In this document: one piece after another, positions 1 through 7,706 of the stretch
How the letters are laid out: each line of letters opens with the position of its first letter
Position numbering within the stretch: position 1 is the stretch's first letter
NCBI GenBank assembly: GCA_002082585.1
Contig: CP020563.1
Span: 5,822,001 to 5,886,000, forward strand
Source of the DNA: Kitasatospora albolonga
GTDB taxonomy: Bacteria > Actinomycetota > Actinomycetes > Streptomycetales > Streptomycetaceae
DNA length: 64,000 bases
Direction of reading: 5' to 3'
Program-made: the position numbers and the translations under genes
The notes under the pieces: model-generated
Database searches by the model: none
Told to the model about the DNA's origin: nothing
The model's input: only the letters and a program-made list of their open reading frames with translations

Positions 1-642
1 CTCTTCCTCTGGTTCGGGGCGTCCGGCACCCAGGTCGCCGCCTCCATCTGGCTGATGCTCTACAGCGACGCGGCGGCCCTCCAGATCGGGCTGTACCTCT
101 GGAACCGGCGGCACAACGTCTCCCCGCACGAGCCCGAGGGCTCCGGCGGCCTCGCCGGGATGGCCATGTCCGCGCTCTCCGCCCCGATCTACCTCAAGTC
201 GCTCGGCTCGGCAGTGCTGCGCACGAACGGCCGGTTCGTCGTCACGCCCAAGGGCGGCCAGACCTCCCCGGACCGGCTGCTCACCTTCCGCATCCACCTC
301 TTCTGGGCGGTGGTCCTGCTCTCCTCGCTCGTCGCCTCCGTCCACCTGAACCACACCCATGTGGCGATGCGGACCTGGGCCACGCTGGGGCTCGCGATCT
401 CCCTCTCCCCGGTCGCGGTGTGGGCCTGGACCCTGTGGCAGGACCGGCGTACGCGGGCGCGCAGCGCCGTACCCGCCCCCGCGCCCACCCCCGTACAGCC
501 GCTGCCCGAGACGGCGTTCGTCACCACCACGACCACCACGACCACCACGACGCCGACCACGACCACCACCACGGCCGGGGCCCCGGCGCCCGGCACCGCC
601 ACGGCCGGTACCACCGCCACCACCACCGCAGGAGGGAACTGA
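1..642 (+). CDS. cslA: Cellulose synthase-like glycosyltransferase, C-terminal part (cut by window start)
   Basis: The frame is open from base 1, so the start lies outside the window. The visible 213 residues hold at least three hydrophobic segments (around the first 30 residues, then two near residues 100-140), as in the membrane part of a processive family-2 glycosyltransferase. The tail ends in Thr-rich low-complexity sequence (runs of Thr near codons 172-185) and Ala/Gly/Thr. The family polymerises UDP-glucose to a beta-glucan at hyphal tips of Streptomyces; the catalytic domain is not in view, so the name rests mainly on the glxA gene starting 3 bp after its stop. The glxA ribosome-binding site (GGAGG, 631-635) lies inside the last codons of this gene, suggesting coupled translation. 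Confidence 0.82.
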   Translation, partial: LFLWFGASGTQVAASIWLMLYSDAAALQIGLYLWNRRHNVSPHEPEGSGGLAGMAMSALSAPIYLKSLGSAVLRTNGRFVVTPKGGQTSPDRLLTFRIHLFWAVVLLSSLVASVHLNHTHVAMRTWATLGLAISLSPVAVWAWTLWQDRRTRARSAVPAPAPTPVQPLPETAFVTTTTTTTTTTPTTTTTTAGAPAPGTATAGTTATTTAGGN

Positions 643-645
643 CCC

Positions 646-2601
646 ATGGCCTACCGGCCTTCGAAGAAGCTGAGGAAGACGCTCCTGGGCACCGGCGCCG
701 TGGTCGTGCTCGCGGGGCTCAACGCCCCGGCGGCACTCTCCTTCGCGGAGGACCAGTACCACGCGTACAAGATCGCCCAGCCGAAGTACAAGGCGCGGTA
801 CGGCTCCTGGGAGCGCGTCGACATCCCGAAGGACTACCGGACCAACGCCATCCACGCGGCGCTCCTGCACACCGGCAAGGTGCTGATCGTCGCGGGCTCC
901 GGCAACGACCAGAAGAACTTCGACGCGGGCACCTTCGACACCGTGCTGTGGGACCCGGCGGAGAACACCTTCCAGAAGATCCCCACCCCCGAGGACTTCT
1001 TCTGCGCCGGTCACGCCCAGCTCCCGGACGGACGGCTGCTGATCGCCGGGGGCACCGCCCGCTACGAGGTGCTGGACGACAAGGTGGAGCGGGCCGGCGG
1101 CGGGATGCGGGTCAAGAACGAGAACCCGGACAAGCCGCTGAAGCTGAAGAAGGGCACGGTCTTCCGCTCGCCCTCCGGCGTGGAGTACGTGGCCAAGTTC
1201 GACGTCACCGTGCCCAAGGCCAAGCGCGAGTTCGAGGTCACGTACTTCAAGAGCGGCCAGATGAAGCCGTGGAAGACGAAGGTGACCGCGTCCGAGCAGC
1301 GGGTCTTCGTGGAGGCGGTGAAGGACGGCGTGGAGGCGGTGGCGCCCGAGGCCGCCCAGTACGAGATCGTCGGGCTGAAGGGCAAGGAGGCCGACAACTC
1401 GTACGGGATCGCCGAGAAGATCACCATGGACAAGCAGGACTTCCAGGGGATCAGGGCCGCCTACGAGTTCGACCCGACGGCGGAGAAGTACATCCCGGTC
1501 GACCCGATGAAGGAGGCCCGCTGGTACCCGACGCTCGTCGGACTGGAGGACGGCCGGGTCCTCTCCGTCTCCGGCCTGGACGACGTGGGCGCGATTCTTC
1601 CCGGCGACAACGAGATCTACGACCCGAAGACCAAGAAGTGGAGCAAGGGCCCCTTCCAGTACTTCCCCACCTACCCGGCGCTCTTCCTCACCAAGGGCGG
1701 CACCCTCTTCTACCCGGGCGCCAACGCCGGTTACGGCCCGGCGGACAAGGGCCGCGACCCCGGGATCTGGGACCTGAAGAAGAACACCTTCACCAAGGTG
1801 CCCGGACTGACCGACACCGACCAGCTGGAGACGGCGGCCTCGCTGATGCTGCCGCCCGTGCAGGACCAGAAGGTGATGGTGCTGGGCGGCGGCGGGGTCG
1901 GCGAGTCCAAGAAGTCCACGGCCCGCACGGCCGTCATCGACCTCAAGGAGGCCAGCCCGGCCTTCAAGCCCGGACCCGATCTGCCGCAGGGCACGCGCTA
2001 TCTGAACAGCGTGATCATGCCGGACGACACCGTCTTCACCAGCGGCGGCTCCGAGGACTACCGGGGCCGCGGCGACAGCAACATCCTCAAGGCGCAGTCC
2101 TACGACCCGAAGACCAACACCTTCAAGGAGGCGGCCGAGCCGACGGTCGGCCGCAACTACCACTCCGAGGCGCTGCTGCTGCCCGACGGCCGGGTCGCCA
2201 CCTTCGGCTCCGACTCGCTCTACGGGGACAAGGACAACACCAAGCTCGGCAAGTTCGAGCAGCGCATGGAGGTCTACACCCCGCCCGCCCTGCACCGGGG
2301 CAAGGACAAGAGGCCGGTGATCGGGGCCGGTCCGCAGGCGGTGCAGCTCGGCAAGACGGTCACCTTCAAGACCGCCGACGCGGACCGGATCGCCACGGCC
2401 CGGCTGATGCGGCCGAGCGCGGTCACGCACACCACCGACGTGGAGCAGCGCTCCATCGAGCTGGCGCTGAAGAAGGGCAAGGGCGAGGTGAGCGTGACCG
2501 TGCCGGACGACGCCACGCTGGTGCCGCCCGGCTGGTACATGCTCTTCGTGACGGACACCGACGGCATCCCGTCGGTCGCGAAGTGGGTCAAGGCGTCCTG
2601 A
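646..2601 (+). CDS. glxA: GlxA-type radical copper oxidase (galactose oxidase-like), membrane anchored
   Basis: 651 residues. A basic N-terminus followed by a hydrophobic segment (about 11-33) without a clear cleavage motif suggests a membrane-anchored extracytoplasmic enzyme. Kelch-type repeats (L-P-D-G-R motifs near 126 and 515) form the galactose-oxidase propeller, followed by a C-terminal E-set domain (about 548-649). The copper-radical site can be placed by motif: Cys120 (FFCAGH) and Tyr294 (RWYPT) for the thioether cofactor, Tyr505-His506 (RNYHS) and His595 (THTTD) as ligands. In Streptomyces, GlxA works with CslA in depositing a glycan at hyphal tips and is needed for normal aerial growth under some conditions. 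The ATG follows GGAGG with 10 bp spacing and the cslA stop by 3 bp. Confidence 0.95.
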   Translation: MAYRPSKKLRKTLLGTGAVVVLAGLNAPAALSFAEDQYHAYKIAQPKYKARYGSWERVDIPKDYRTNAIHAALLHTGKVLIVAGSGNDQKNFDAGTFDTVLWDPAENTFQKIPTPEDFFCAGHAQLPDGRLLIAGGTARYEVLDDKVERAGGGMRVKNENPDKPLKLKKGTVFRSPSGVEYVAKFDVTVPKAKREFEVTYFKSGQMKPWKTKVTASEQRVFVEAVKDGVEAVAPEAAQYEIVGLKGKEADNSYGIAEKITMDKQDFQGIRAAYEFDPTAEKYIPVDPMKEARWYPTLVGLEDGRVLSVSGLDDVGAILPGDNEIYDPKTKKWSKGPFQYFPTYPALFLTKGGTLFYPGANAGYGPADKGRDPGIWDLKKNTFTKVPGLTDTDQLETAASLMLPPVQDQKVMVLGGGGVGESKKSTARTAVIDLKEASPAFKPGPDLPQGTRYLNSVIMPDDTVFTSGGSEDYRGRGDSNILKAQSYDPKTNTFKEAAEPTVGRNYHSEALLLPDGRVATFGSDSLYGDKDNTKLGKFEQRMEVYTPPALHRGKDKRPVIGAGPQAVQLGKTVTFKTADADRIATARLMRPSAVTHTTDVEQRSIELALKKGKGEVSVTVPDDATLVPPGWYMLFVTDTDGIPSVAKWVKAS

Positions 2602-2626
2602 GACCGGGGCTTCGGAGCCGTACGTC

Positions 2627-2716
2627 GGGACCGGCCGGGTCTCAGGGACCGGCCGGGTCTCAGGGCCTGGCCGGGTCTCAGGGCCTGGCCGGGCTTCAGG
2701 GGCTGGCCGGGTCGAC
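2627..2716. repeat. Five tandem copies of an 18-bp unit
   Basis: Units start at 2627, 2645, 2663, 2681 and 2699. The first two are identical (GGGACCGGCCGGGTCTCA); the others differ by a few bases. The array fills the space between the glxA stop and the end of the opposite-strand small gene, and the last unit or so enters the final codons and stop of that gene. The unit contains the palindrome CCGGCCGG, so several units could fold on each other and may act as a bidirectional transcription end. Confidence 0.85.
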
Positions 2717-2989
2717 CCCGTAGCGCAGGGGCTCGATCTCCACGCGCGGATCGCGCCGGTAGACGTAGAGCGCGTCCGCCCGGGCGCCGCCCGCCGGTCC
2801 GTCCAGCTCACAGGGGTACGTGACCTGTACGACGGAGGGCCGGCCCACGACCCGTATCCGTGTTCCGTCCGCGGGGCCGCCGACGAGTACGGCGGTCTCG
2901 TCGGCGGGTTCCGCCGCGGCGGACGCCCCGTGCGTCCGCCGCCGGTCCTGGGGGTGGGGTGTCATGTGTGCCCTGGTTTCGTATCCCAT
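2696..2989 (-). CDS. Small conserved-looking protein of unknown function
   Basis: 97 residues; I do not recognise a characterised family. It has a Gly/Asp-rich core (LVGGPADGTRIRVVG), one Cys (PCEL) and a Tyr/Arg-rich C-terminal strand (ALYVYRRDPR), with no signal peptide or membrane segment, so it is probably a small cytoplasmic beta-rich protein. A -10-like TAAAGT (complement of 2996-3001) lies 6 bp before the ATG at 2989, so the mRNA is probably leaderless. A second ATG at 2965 is the alternative start. It lies between glxA and the endoglucanase gene, 59 bp downstream of the latter on the same strand. The C-terminal codons overlap the 18-bp repeat array. Confidence 0.7.
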   Translation of the reverse strand: MGYETRAHMTPHPQDRRRTHGASAAAEPADETAVLVGGPADGTRIRVVGRPSVVQVTYPCELDGPAGGARADALYVYRRDPRVEIEPLRYGVDPASP

Positions 2990-3035
2990 GGCAACACTTT
3001 AGAGGTTGCGCAATCTTTGAACTACGGTGCCATGG
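2990..3035 (-). promoter_or_regulatory. Leaderless promoter of the 97-residue gene with TTGCGCAA palindrome
   Basis: On the minus strand TAAAGT is followed after 6 bp by the ATG, the usual layout of leaderless Streptomyces transcripts. The 8-bp palindrome TTGCGCAA (3006-3013) lies in the -35/-10 spacer and is a candidate binding site for a dimeric regulator. This stretch is clearly poorer in GC than the flanking coding sequence. Confidence 0.5.
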
Positions 3036-3048
3036 GTCCCGGGGCTGC

Positions 3049-4089
3049 TCAGGACGTGGCGCGGGTGGCCAGCCCCAGGGCGTACTCCGGCCACCAGGTG
3101 CCCGCCTCGGGGCCGCCCCGGCAGGTGCCGTCCGACTCGCCGGGCCGCTTGATCCACAGATAGGCGTCGAGGCGGTCGTCGCGGGTGTCGGTGGTCGGCG
3201 GGGTGCCGAGCGCCCGGCCCGGCGGGTTGCACCAGGCTTCGGCGCGGTCCCCGGTCAGGGGGCCGCCGCCGTTGCGGCTGGTGTCGATCACGTAGTGCGC
3301 GCCGCCGAGGGAGTCGGAGAGGAGACTCCCGTACTCCTTCACGCTCGCGTTCGACTGGAAGTTGGAGACGTTCAGCGAGAAGCCGTCGGCCCGGTCGATC
3401 CCGGCCCGCCGCAGCGGCTCCGCGATCTTCTCCGGCTCCGTGATCCAGTCCGGGTTGCCCGCGTCCAGGTAGACCTTGGTGCGCGCCCCCGCCTTGAGCG
3501 TGTCCACGGCCCCGGAGAGCAGTTCGTAGCGCTCGGCGTGGTGCTCGGGCGGGGTGCAGCCGTCCGCGATGTGGGGGAGGGCGTCGGGCTCCAGGACCAC
3601 GGTCGCCGGGGCGTCGCCGATGGCGTCCGCGAACTCGCCGATCCAGGACCGGTAGGTGTCCGCGTCCTTGGCGCCGCCCGCCGAGTAGAGCCCGCAGTCG
3701 CGGTGGGGAATGTTGTACGCGACGAGCAGGACGCTCTTCTTCGTCTCGGCCGCCGCCTTCACGGCGGCCACGATCTCGGGCCCGGGCGCGTCCCAGGCGG
3801 GCCAGAGTGCCACCGGGCGGTCGGCGATCCGCTGCAGGGCCTTCGCGTCCCCCTCCCGGCCCTCCCGGTCCCAGGCGCGCACCTGGCGGGCGGCGTCGCT
3901 GTCCGGGTCCACCCAGTACGGGGACGCCGCGCTCGGCGCCGGTTCGCCGCGTACGGGGTCGGCCCCGGCGGCCGTCGGGTCCGCGCCGCCCGGCGCGGAG
4001 CAGCCCGCCGTGAAGGCGGCCGCGAGCGTGGCGGCGGCCAGGGCGGAGAGGAGGCCGAAGCCTCGGGAAACGGTTCTACGGCCGGACAT
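3049..4089 (-). CDS. cslZ: GH6 family endoglucanase lipoprotein (CslZ-like)
   Basis: 346 residues. The signal peptide ends in a lipobox-like FTAGC (Cys30), so the enzyme is probably a lipoprotein outside the membrane. The glycoside hydrolase 6 domain (about 55-345) shows the signatures YNIPHRDCGLYSAGG with Asp131 (proton-network residue) and VLEPDALP with Asp169 (catalytic acid), then YLDAGNPDW and SLNVSNF. GH6 enzymes cleave beta-1,4-glucans with inversion. In Streptomyces a gene of this type next to cslA-glxA is thought to trim or release the glycan made by CslA. It is transcribed towards glxA, so it has its own promoter in 4090-4340. Confidence 0.93.
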   Translation of the reverse strand: MSGRRTVSRGFGLLSALAAATLAAAFTAGCSAPGGADPTAAGADPVRGEPAPSAASPYWVDPDSDAARQVRAWDREGREGDAKALQRIADRPVALWPAWDAPGPEIVAAVKAAAETKKSVLLVAYNIPHRDCGLYSAGGAKDADTYRSWIGEFADAIGDAPATVVLEPDALPHIADGCTPPEHHAERYELLSGAVDTLKAGARTKVYLDAGNPDWITEPEKIAEPLRRAGIDRADGFSLNVSNFQSNASVKEYGSLLSDSLGGAHYVIDTSRNGGGPLTGDRAEAWCNPPGRALGTPPTTDTRDDRLDAYLWIKRPGESDGTCRGGPEAGTWWPEYALGLATRATS

Positions 4090-4340
4090 CCAGCCCCCTC
4101 GGACGGCGGTGGCTCACGGATACGGGACGCCGTGCTGCGGGACGGCGTCCGGGAACGCCTGAGCGCGCGCACGGAACGTCAGCAGTACGGAAACGTCAGC
4201 AATCGTGACATAGCGGTCACCGGGAGTGGTGCCGCCACACCATCCGTCACCGGGCCCCCGCCCGGGTGGCGGCCGTCAGCGCGATCCGCACCGGCCCCCG
4301 CTCAGGCGGAGGCCGTCAGCGTGACCCCCACCGGCCCCGC
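4090..4340. other. Intergenic region with two kinds of direct repeat
   Basis: Near the endoglucanase start lie two almost identical 14-15 bp copies, ACGGAACGTCAGCA (4171-4184) and ACGGAAACGTCAGCA (4187-4201), in the expected promoter region of that minus-strand gene. At the other end two imperfect tandem copies of about 36-38 bp (about 4268-4306 and 4308-4345, period about 40) abut and overlap the stop of the ArsR-like gene. I see no gene here. Confidence 0.55.
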
Positions 4341-5324
4341 TCAGGTGGCGGCGGCCAGGGCGATCCCCAGCGGCGTCCGCTCGTACAGCACCTGGTGTCC
4401 GTACCGCCGGGACGTCAGCAGCCCCGCCCCGCGCAGCACCGACAGATGCGCCGACACGGAGGAGGGGGCGAGGCCGAACCGGTGGGCCAGGGCGCTCGTC
4501 CCGGCCGGTTCGTCCAGCGCGCACAGCACGTCCGCCCGGACCCGGCCCAGCAGCCGGGCCAGGGCCTCGGGCGTCCGCTCCCCGGCCTCGGCCCACAGCC
4601 CGCCGATCCCGCGCGCCGGGTAGATCAGCCCGGGCTGCCACGGCTCCAGGTGGCCGCCCACCACCTCGGGCCAGACGAAGACGCTCGGCATCAGCACCAG
4701 CCCCTGCCCGCCCAGCACCTGGTGGTGGTCGCCCCGCGTCCCCTTCACGGTGAGCGTCGAGCCGTTCCAGCTCAGCTGGGTGCTCACCTCGCCCAGCAGC
4801 CGTTCCAGCCCGCTGTCCGCGAGCCGACGGGAGTGGTAGGCGATGTCCGCCTCCAGCAGGGCCCGCAGCCGGGGCCAGTACGGCTCGATGAGCGTCTGCC
4901 AGGCCCGCTCCAGCAGATCGGCGAGATCGCGTACGGCCCGTGCCGGATCGGCCAGCAGCCGACGGCCCGCCGCCGACTCCCGCCTCCCGGGCCGCTCCTT
5001 CAGCGCCAGCTCCATGTCCGCCAGCGCCAGCTCCGGATCGACCGCCCGGACGCCCGCGATCTCCTCCTCGAACGTGGCGAACGGGCCGATCGGCGGCGGG
5101 CAGATGAAGTCCGGGTTGTGGCCGCCGTCCGGCATCAGCAGCCACAGCGGTTCGAGGTCGAGGGCCTTCGCCGCCTCCCGTATCCGCCGGAGCCAGGGCA
5201 GGTGGTAGCCGTGCCGGTAGGGGCGGGCCAGGGTGCGGACGGCCTCCTGGGTCTCGACCAGCGGCGAGAGCGCGAACCGGCAGCGCAGCAGGTCGCTCTC
5301 GTCGAAGTGCAGCTGAAACGGCAT
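4341..5324 (-). CDS. ArsR-family winged-helix regulator with DUF5937-type N-terminal domain
   Basis: 327 residues. The N-terminal 240 residues resemble the DUF5937 domain common in actinobacterial regulators, starting with a short strand-rich motif (LHFDESDLLRCRFALSPL). The C-terminal 75 residues are a winged helix of the ArsR type: an SALAHRFGLAPSSVSAHLSV recognition segment followed by a wing (SRRYGHQVLYERT). There is no Cys cluster for metal binding in the helix-turn-helix region, so a ligand other than arsenite is likely. It is divergent from the MFS exporter at 5399 with 74 bp between the starts, so it probably represses that gene and itself. Confidence 0.85.
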   Translation of the reverse strand: MPFQLHFDESDLLRCRFALSPLVETQEAVRTLARPYRHGYHLPWLRRIREAAKALDLEPLWLLMPDGGHNPDFICPPPIGPFATFEEEIAGVRAVDPELALADMELALKERPGRRESAAGRRLLADPARAVRDLADLLERAWQTLIEPYWPRLRALLEADIAYHSRRLADSGLERLLGEVSTQLSWNGSTLTVKGTRGDHHQVLGGQGLVLMPSVFVWPEVVGGHLEPWQPGLIYPARGIGGLWAEAGERTPEALARLLGRVRADVLCALDEPAGTSALAHRFGLAPSSVSAHLSVLRGAGLLTSRRYGHQVLYERTPLGIALAAAT

Positions 5325-5398
5325 ACCGGCCCCCGTCGAAGATTCGCCCCCAGCCGAAAGTCTAGAACGCGCCGCCCGCCCGGCCCAGGCTGCTGCGC

Positions 5399-6673
5399 AT
5401 GTCCCCCGTGCCCTCCTCCACCCCGCCCACCGGCTACCGCGCTGTGTTCGCCGTCCGCGAGTTCCGGGCCGTCTTCGCCGCCCACCTGCTCTCGCTCCTC
5501 GGTGTCGTCGTCAGCGAGCTCGCCCTCACCGTCCTCGTCTACGACCTCACCGGCTCCCCGCTGCTCAGCGCGCTGACGTTCGCGCTGGGGCTGCTCCCGT
5601 ACGTCATCGGCGGCACCCTCCTCGCCGGGGTCGCCGACCGCTACCCGGCCCGCCGGGTCCTCGTCGTCTGCGACCTGATCTGCGCGGCCTGCGTCGCCGT
5701 GATGCTGGTGCCCGCCACCCCGGTCGCCGGACTCCTCTCGCTGCGCTGCCTGGTGGCCGCCGTCGCGCCGGTCTTCACCGGGACCCGGATGGCGGCCCTC
5801 ACCGACATCCTGGGCGACGGCGACCTCTACGTCCTCGGCCGCTCCCTCCTGCGGATCGTCTCGCAGAGCGCGATGCTCATCGGCTTCGGCCTGGGCGGGG
5901 CGCTGCTCACCGTGCTCTCCCCGCGCGGGGCGATCACCGTCACCGTCGTCACCTTCCTCTGCTCGGCGGCCTTCCTGCGCTTCGGCACCCGCGACCGCCC
6001 GGCCCGCGCCGGGAGCGGCTCCGCCACGCTGCTGCGGGAGTCGCTCTCCGGGGCGCGCCTGGTGCTGGGGAACCGCCGGGTCCGGGCGCTGCTGCTCCTG
6101 CTCTGGCTGCCCGCGATGTTCGTGGTGGCCCCGGAGGCGCTCGCCGCCCCGTACGTGGCGGAGATCGGCGCCGGTCCGGCCGCCCTCGGGCTGCTGCTCT
6201 GCGCGATGGCCGTCGGGCATGTGGGGGCCGAGCTCTTCGTGGGGTCCGTGCTCCGGCCCCGTACCCGGACCCGGATCGTGCTGCCGGTCGCGGCCGTGGG
6301 GCTGCTGCCGCTGGTGGTGTACGTGGTGCGGCCGGGGCTGCCGCTCGCGCTGGCCGCCCTCGCGCTGGCGGGGATGGGGGCGGCGTACGTCATCGGGCTC
6401 GACCAGTGGTTCGTGGACGCCGTGCCCCCGGAGCTGCGGGGCCGGGCCATGACGCTGCTCACCGCCGGGCTGATGACGGTCCAGGGCCTCGGGATGGCGC
6501 TGGCGGGGCTCGCGGCCGAGTTCTTCCCGGTGCACCACGTGGTCGCGGCATGCGGAATCATCGGTACCGTCGTCTCGCTCCTCGTGGTCGCCGAGGTCCG
6601 CCGAACGGCCCCTGGACAGATGTCCGATACCGAAAGGCGAGACGGGGCTGACCGGCATATGACCAGTGGGTAA
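5399..6673 (+). CDS. MFS transporter, probable 12-TM drug/metabolite exporter
   Basis: 424 residues with about 12 hydrophobic segments and a loop 2-3 motif ADRYPARRVLVV of the major facilitator type. The pattern (REFRAVFAAHLLSLLG at the N-terminus) matches the EntS/MefA-like exporter branch. The substrate cannot be read from sequence. It lies divergent from the ArsR-like gene and is followed by a MarR-type regulator whose likely start is 10 bp after its stop, so exporter and MarR gene probably share a transcript. The C-terminal 20 residues are polar and look disordered. Confidence 0.88.
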   Translation: MSPVPSSTPPTGYRAVFAVREFRAVFAAHLLSLLGVVVSELALTVLVYDLTGSPLLSALTFALGLLPYVIGGTLLAGVADRYPARRVLVVCDLICAACVAVMLVPATPVAGLLSLRCLVAAVAPVFTGTRMAALTDILGDGDLYVLGRSLLRIVSQSAMLIGFGLGGALLTVLSPRGAITVTVVTFLCSAAFLRFGTRDRPARAGSGSATLLRESLSGARLVLGNRRVRALLLLLWLPAMFVVAPEALAAPYVAEIGAGPAALGLLLCAMAVGHVGAELFVGSVLRPRTRTRIVLPVAAVGLLPLVVYVVRPGLPLALAALALAGMGAAYVIGLDQWFVDAVPPELRGRAMTLLTAGLMTVQGLGMALAGLAAEFFPVHHVVAACGIIGTVVSLLVVAEVRRTAPGQMSDTERRDGADRHMTSG

Positions 6674-6683
6674 GGTCGGTGCC

Positions 6684-7193
6684 GTGCCGAAGCCGCTCAG
6701 CCTTCCCTTCGATCCCATCGCCCGTGCCGAGGAACTCTGGCACCAGCGCTGGGGGCCCGTGCCCTCCATGGGGGCGATCACCTCGATCATGCGGGCCCAG
6801 CAGATCCTGCTCGCCGAGGTCGACGCCGTCGTCAAACCGTACGGACTCACCTTCGCCCGGTACGAGGCGCTGGTGCTGCTCACCTTCTCCAAAGCGGGCG
6901 AGCTGCCGATGTCCAAGATCGGCGAGCGGCTGATGGTGCACCCCACCTCGGTCACCAACACCGTGGACCGGCTGGTGAAGTCCGGGCTGGTGAGCAAGCG
7001 CCCCAACCCCAACGACGGCCGGGGCACGCTCGCCTCCGTCACCGACAAGGGCCGCGAGGTCGTCGATGCGGCCACCGGGGACCTGATGGCGATGGACTTC
7101 GGACTCGGGGTGTACGACGCCGAGGAGTGCGCGGAGATCTTCGCGATGCTCCGGCCGTTGCGGGTGGCCGCGCAGGACTTCGACGAGAGGTGA
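6684..7193 (+). CDS. MarR-family transcriptional regulator
   Basis: 169 residues from the GTG at 6684, chosen because GTAAGG lies 9 bp upstream; an in-frame GTG at 6666 would overlap the exporter stop. The winged-helix core spans about 35-140: a recognition helix in MVHPTSVTNTVDRLVKSGL and a wing with NPNDGRGTLASVTDKG, in which the Asp-x-Arg of the MarR wing is visible. The fold dimerises through its end helices. Downstream of the exporter, it could sense the exported compound; alternatively it serves unlinked genes. A 9-bp stem hairpin follows the stop. Confidence 0.88.
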   Translation: MPKPLSLPFDPIARAEELWHQRWGPVPSMGAITSIMRAQQILLAEVDAVVKPYGLTFARYEALVLLTFSKAGELPMSKIGERLMVHPTSVTNTVDRLVKSGLVSKRPNPNDGRGTLASVTDKGREVVDAATGDLMAMDFGLGVYDAEECAEIFAMLRPLRVAAQDFDER

Positions 7194-7206
7194 GCGGGCC
7201 GTCCCC

Positions 7207-7227
7207 CTGACGCGGGGCCCGCGTCAG
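7207..7227 (+). terminator. Hairpin after the MarR gene
   Basis: CTGACGCGG and CCGCGTCAG form a perfect 9-bp stem with a 3-base loop, starting 14 bp after the MarR stop. There is no T tract, as is usual in this GC-rich background. It could also be read as an operator. Confidence 0.6.
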
Positions 7228-7279
7228 GACCGCCGCTGTCGACGGAGGGCCCGCGCGAAGATCGCCCCGGGCGCCCCGT

Positions 7280-7292
7280 TACGCTCGTGTCC
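7280..7292 (+). promoter_or_regulatory. Leaderless promoter for the DUF3817 gene
   Basis: TACGCT at 7280-7285 is a good -10 (TAnnnT) and ends 7 bp before the ATG at 7293. No ribosome-binding site precedes that ATG. A -35 match is not evident. Confidence 0.5.
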
Positions 7293-7619
7293 ATGAAACA
7301 GAACGTGCTCACCCGCTACCGGGTGATGGCTTACGTCACCGCCATCTGGCTGCTCGTCTTCACGGTGGCGATCATCGCGAAGTACGGGTTCGACACCGGC
7401 GACACCATGGTGATCTCCCAGATCCACGGCGTGCTGTTCATCGTCTACGTCATCTTCGCCTTCGACCTCGGCTCCAAGGCGAAGTGGCCGTTCGGCAGGC
7501 TCCTGTGGGTGCTGGCGGCCGGCTGCATCCCCTTCGCCTCCTTCTTCGTCGAACCGAAGGTCAGCCGCGAGGCCCAGGCGCTGGTCGACAAGACGGCCCC
7601 GGCGCCCGCGAAAGCCTGA
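7293..7619 (+). CDS. DUF3817 family integral membrane protein
   Basis: 108 residues from the ATG at 7293; GTG at 7287 is the alternative. Three hydrophobic segments (about 8-28, 40-58 and 66-86) separated by short loops and a polar C-terminal tail rich in Ala, Pro and Lys. The core YRVMAYVTAIWLLVF and IHGVLFIVYVIFAFDL is typical of the DUF3817 family (YdzA/YbhN-like small membrane proteins) of unknown function. The probable leaderless start suggests independent transcription from the MarR gene. The icmA gene follows in the same direction after 87 bp. Confidence 0.85.
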   Translation: MKQNVLTRYRVMAYVTAIWLLVFTVAIIAKYGFDTGDTMVISQIHGVLFIVYVIFAFDLGSKAKWPFGRLLWVLAAGCIPFASFFVEPKVSREAQALVDKTAPAPAKA

Positions 7620-7663
7620 CCGCACGGCACCCCGCACCGCCCCGCGCGAAAGCGCCGGGCGGT

Positions 7664-7706
7664 TTGCCATCGACATTTAGTAGGACGTCCTAGTAAATTC
7701 GAAGGT
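7664..7706 (+). promoter_or_regulatory. Promoter/operator of icmA with a 22-bp interrupted palindrome
   Basis: The core TAGGACGTCCTA (7681-7692) is a perfect 12-bp palindrome, and TTTA on the left and TAAA on the right extend it to 7676-7697 with one mismatched pair. A possible -35 (TCGACA, 7670-7675) and -10 (TAGTAA, 7691-7696) flank and overlap it, so a dimeric repressor bound here would block the polymerase. The regulator is not identifiable from this window. Confidence 0.65.

Noticed and set aside
189..647. Val-rich minus-strand frame opposite the cslA tail
   Set aside because: Produced by the Thr-codon repeats of cslA read in reverse.
420..2723. Long open frame ending in a collagen-like GPAGSQGPAGSQG peptide
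   Set aside because: It runs in another frame across glxA; the peptide repeats come only from the 18-bp DNA repeats, and no start signal exists.
5135..7312. 725-codon minus-strand frame over the MFS and MarR genes
   Set aside because: A GC-bias shadow; composition is that of reversed coding sequence and the real genes have family motifs and ribosome-binding sites.
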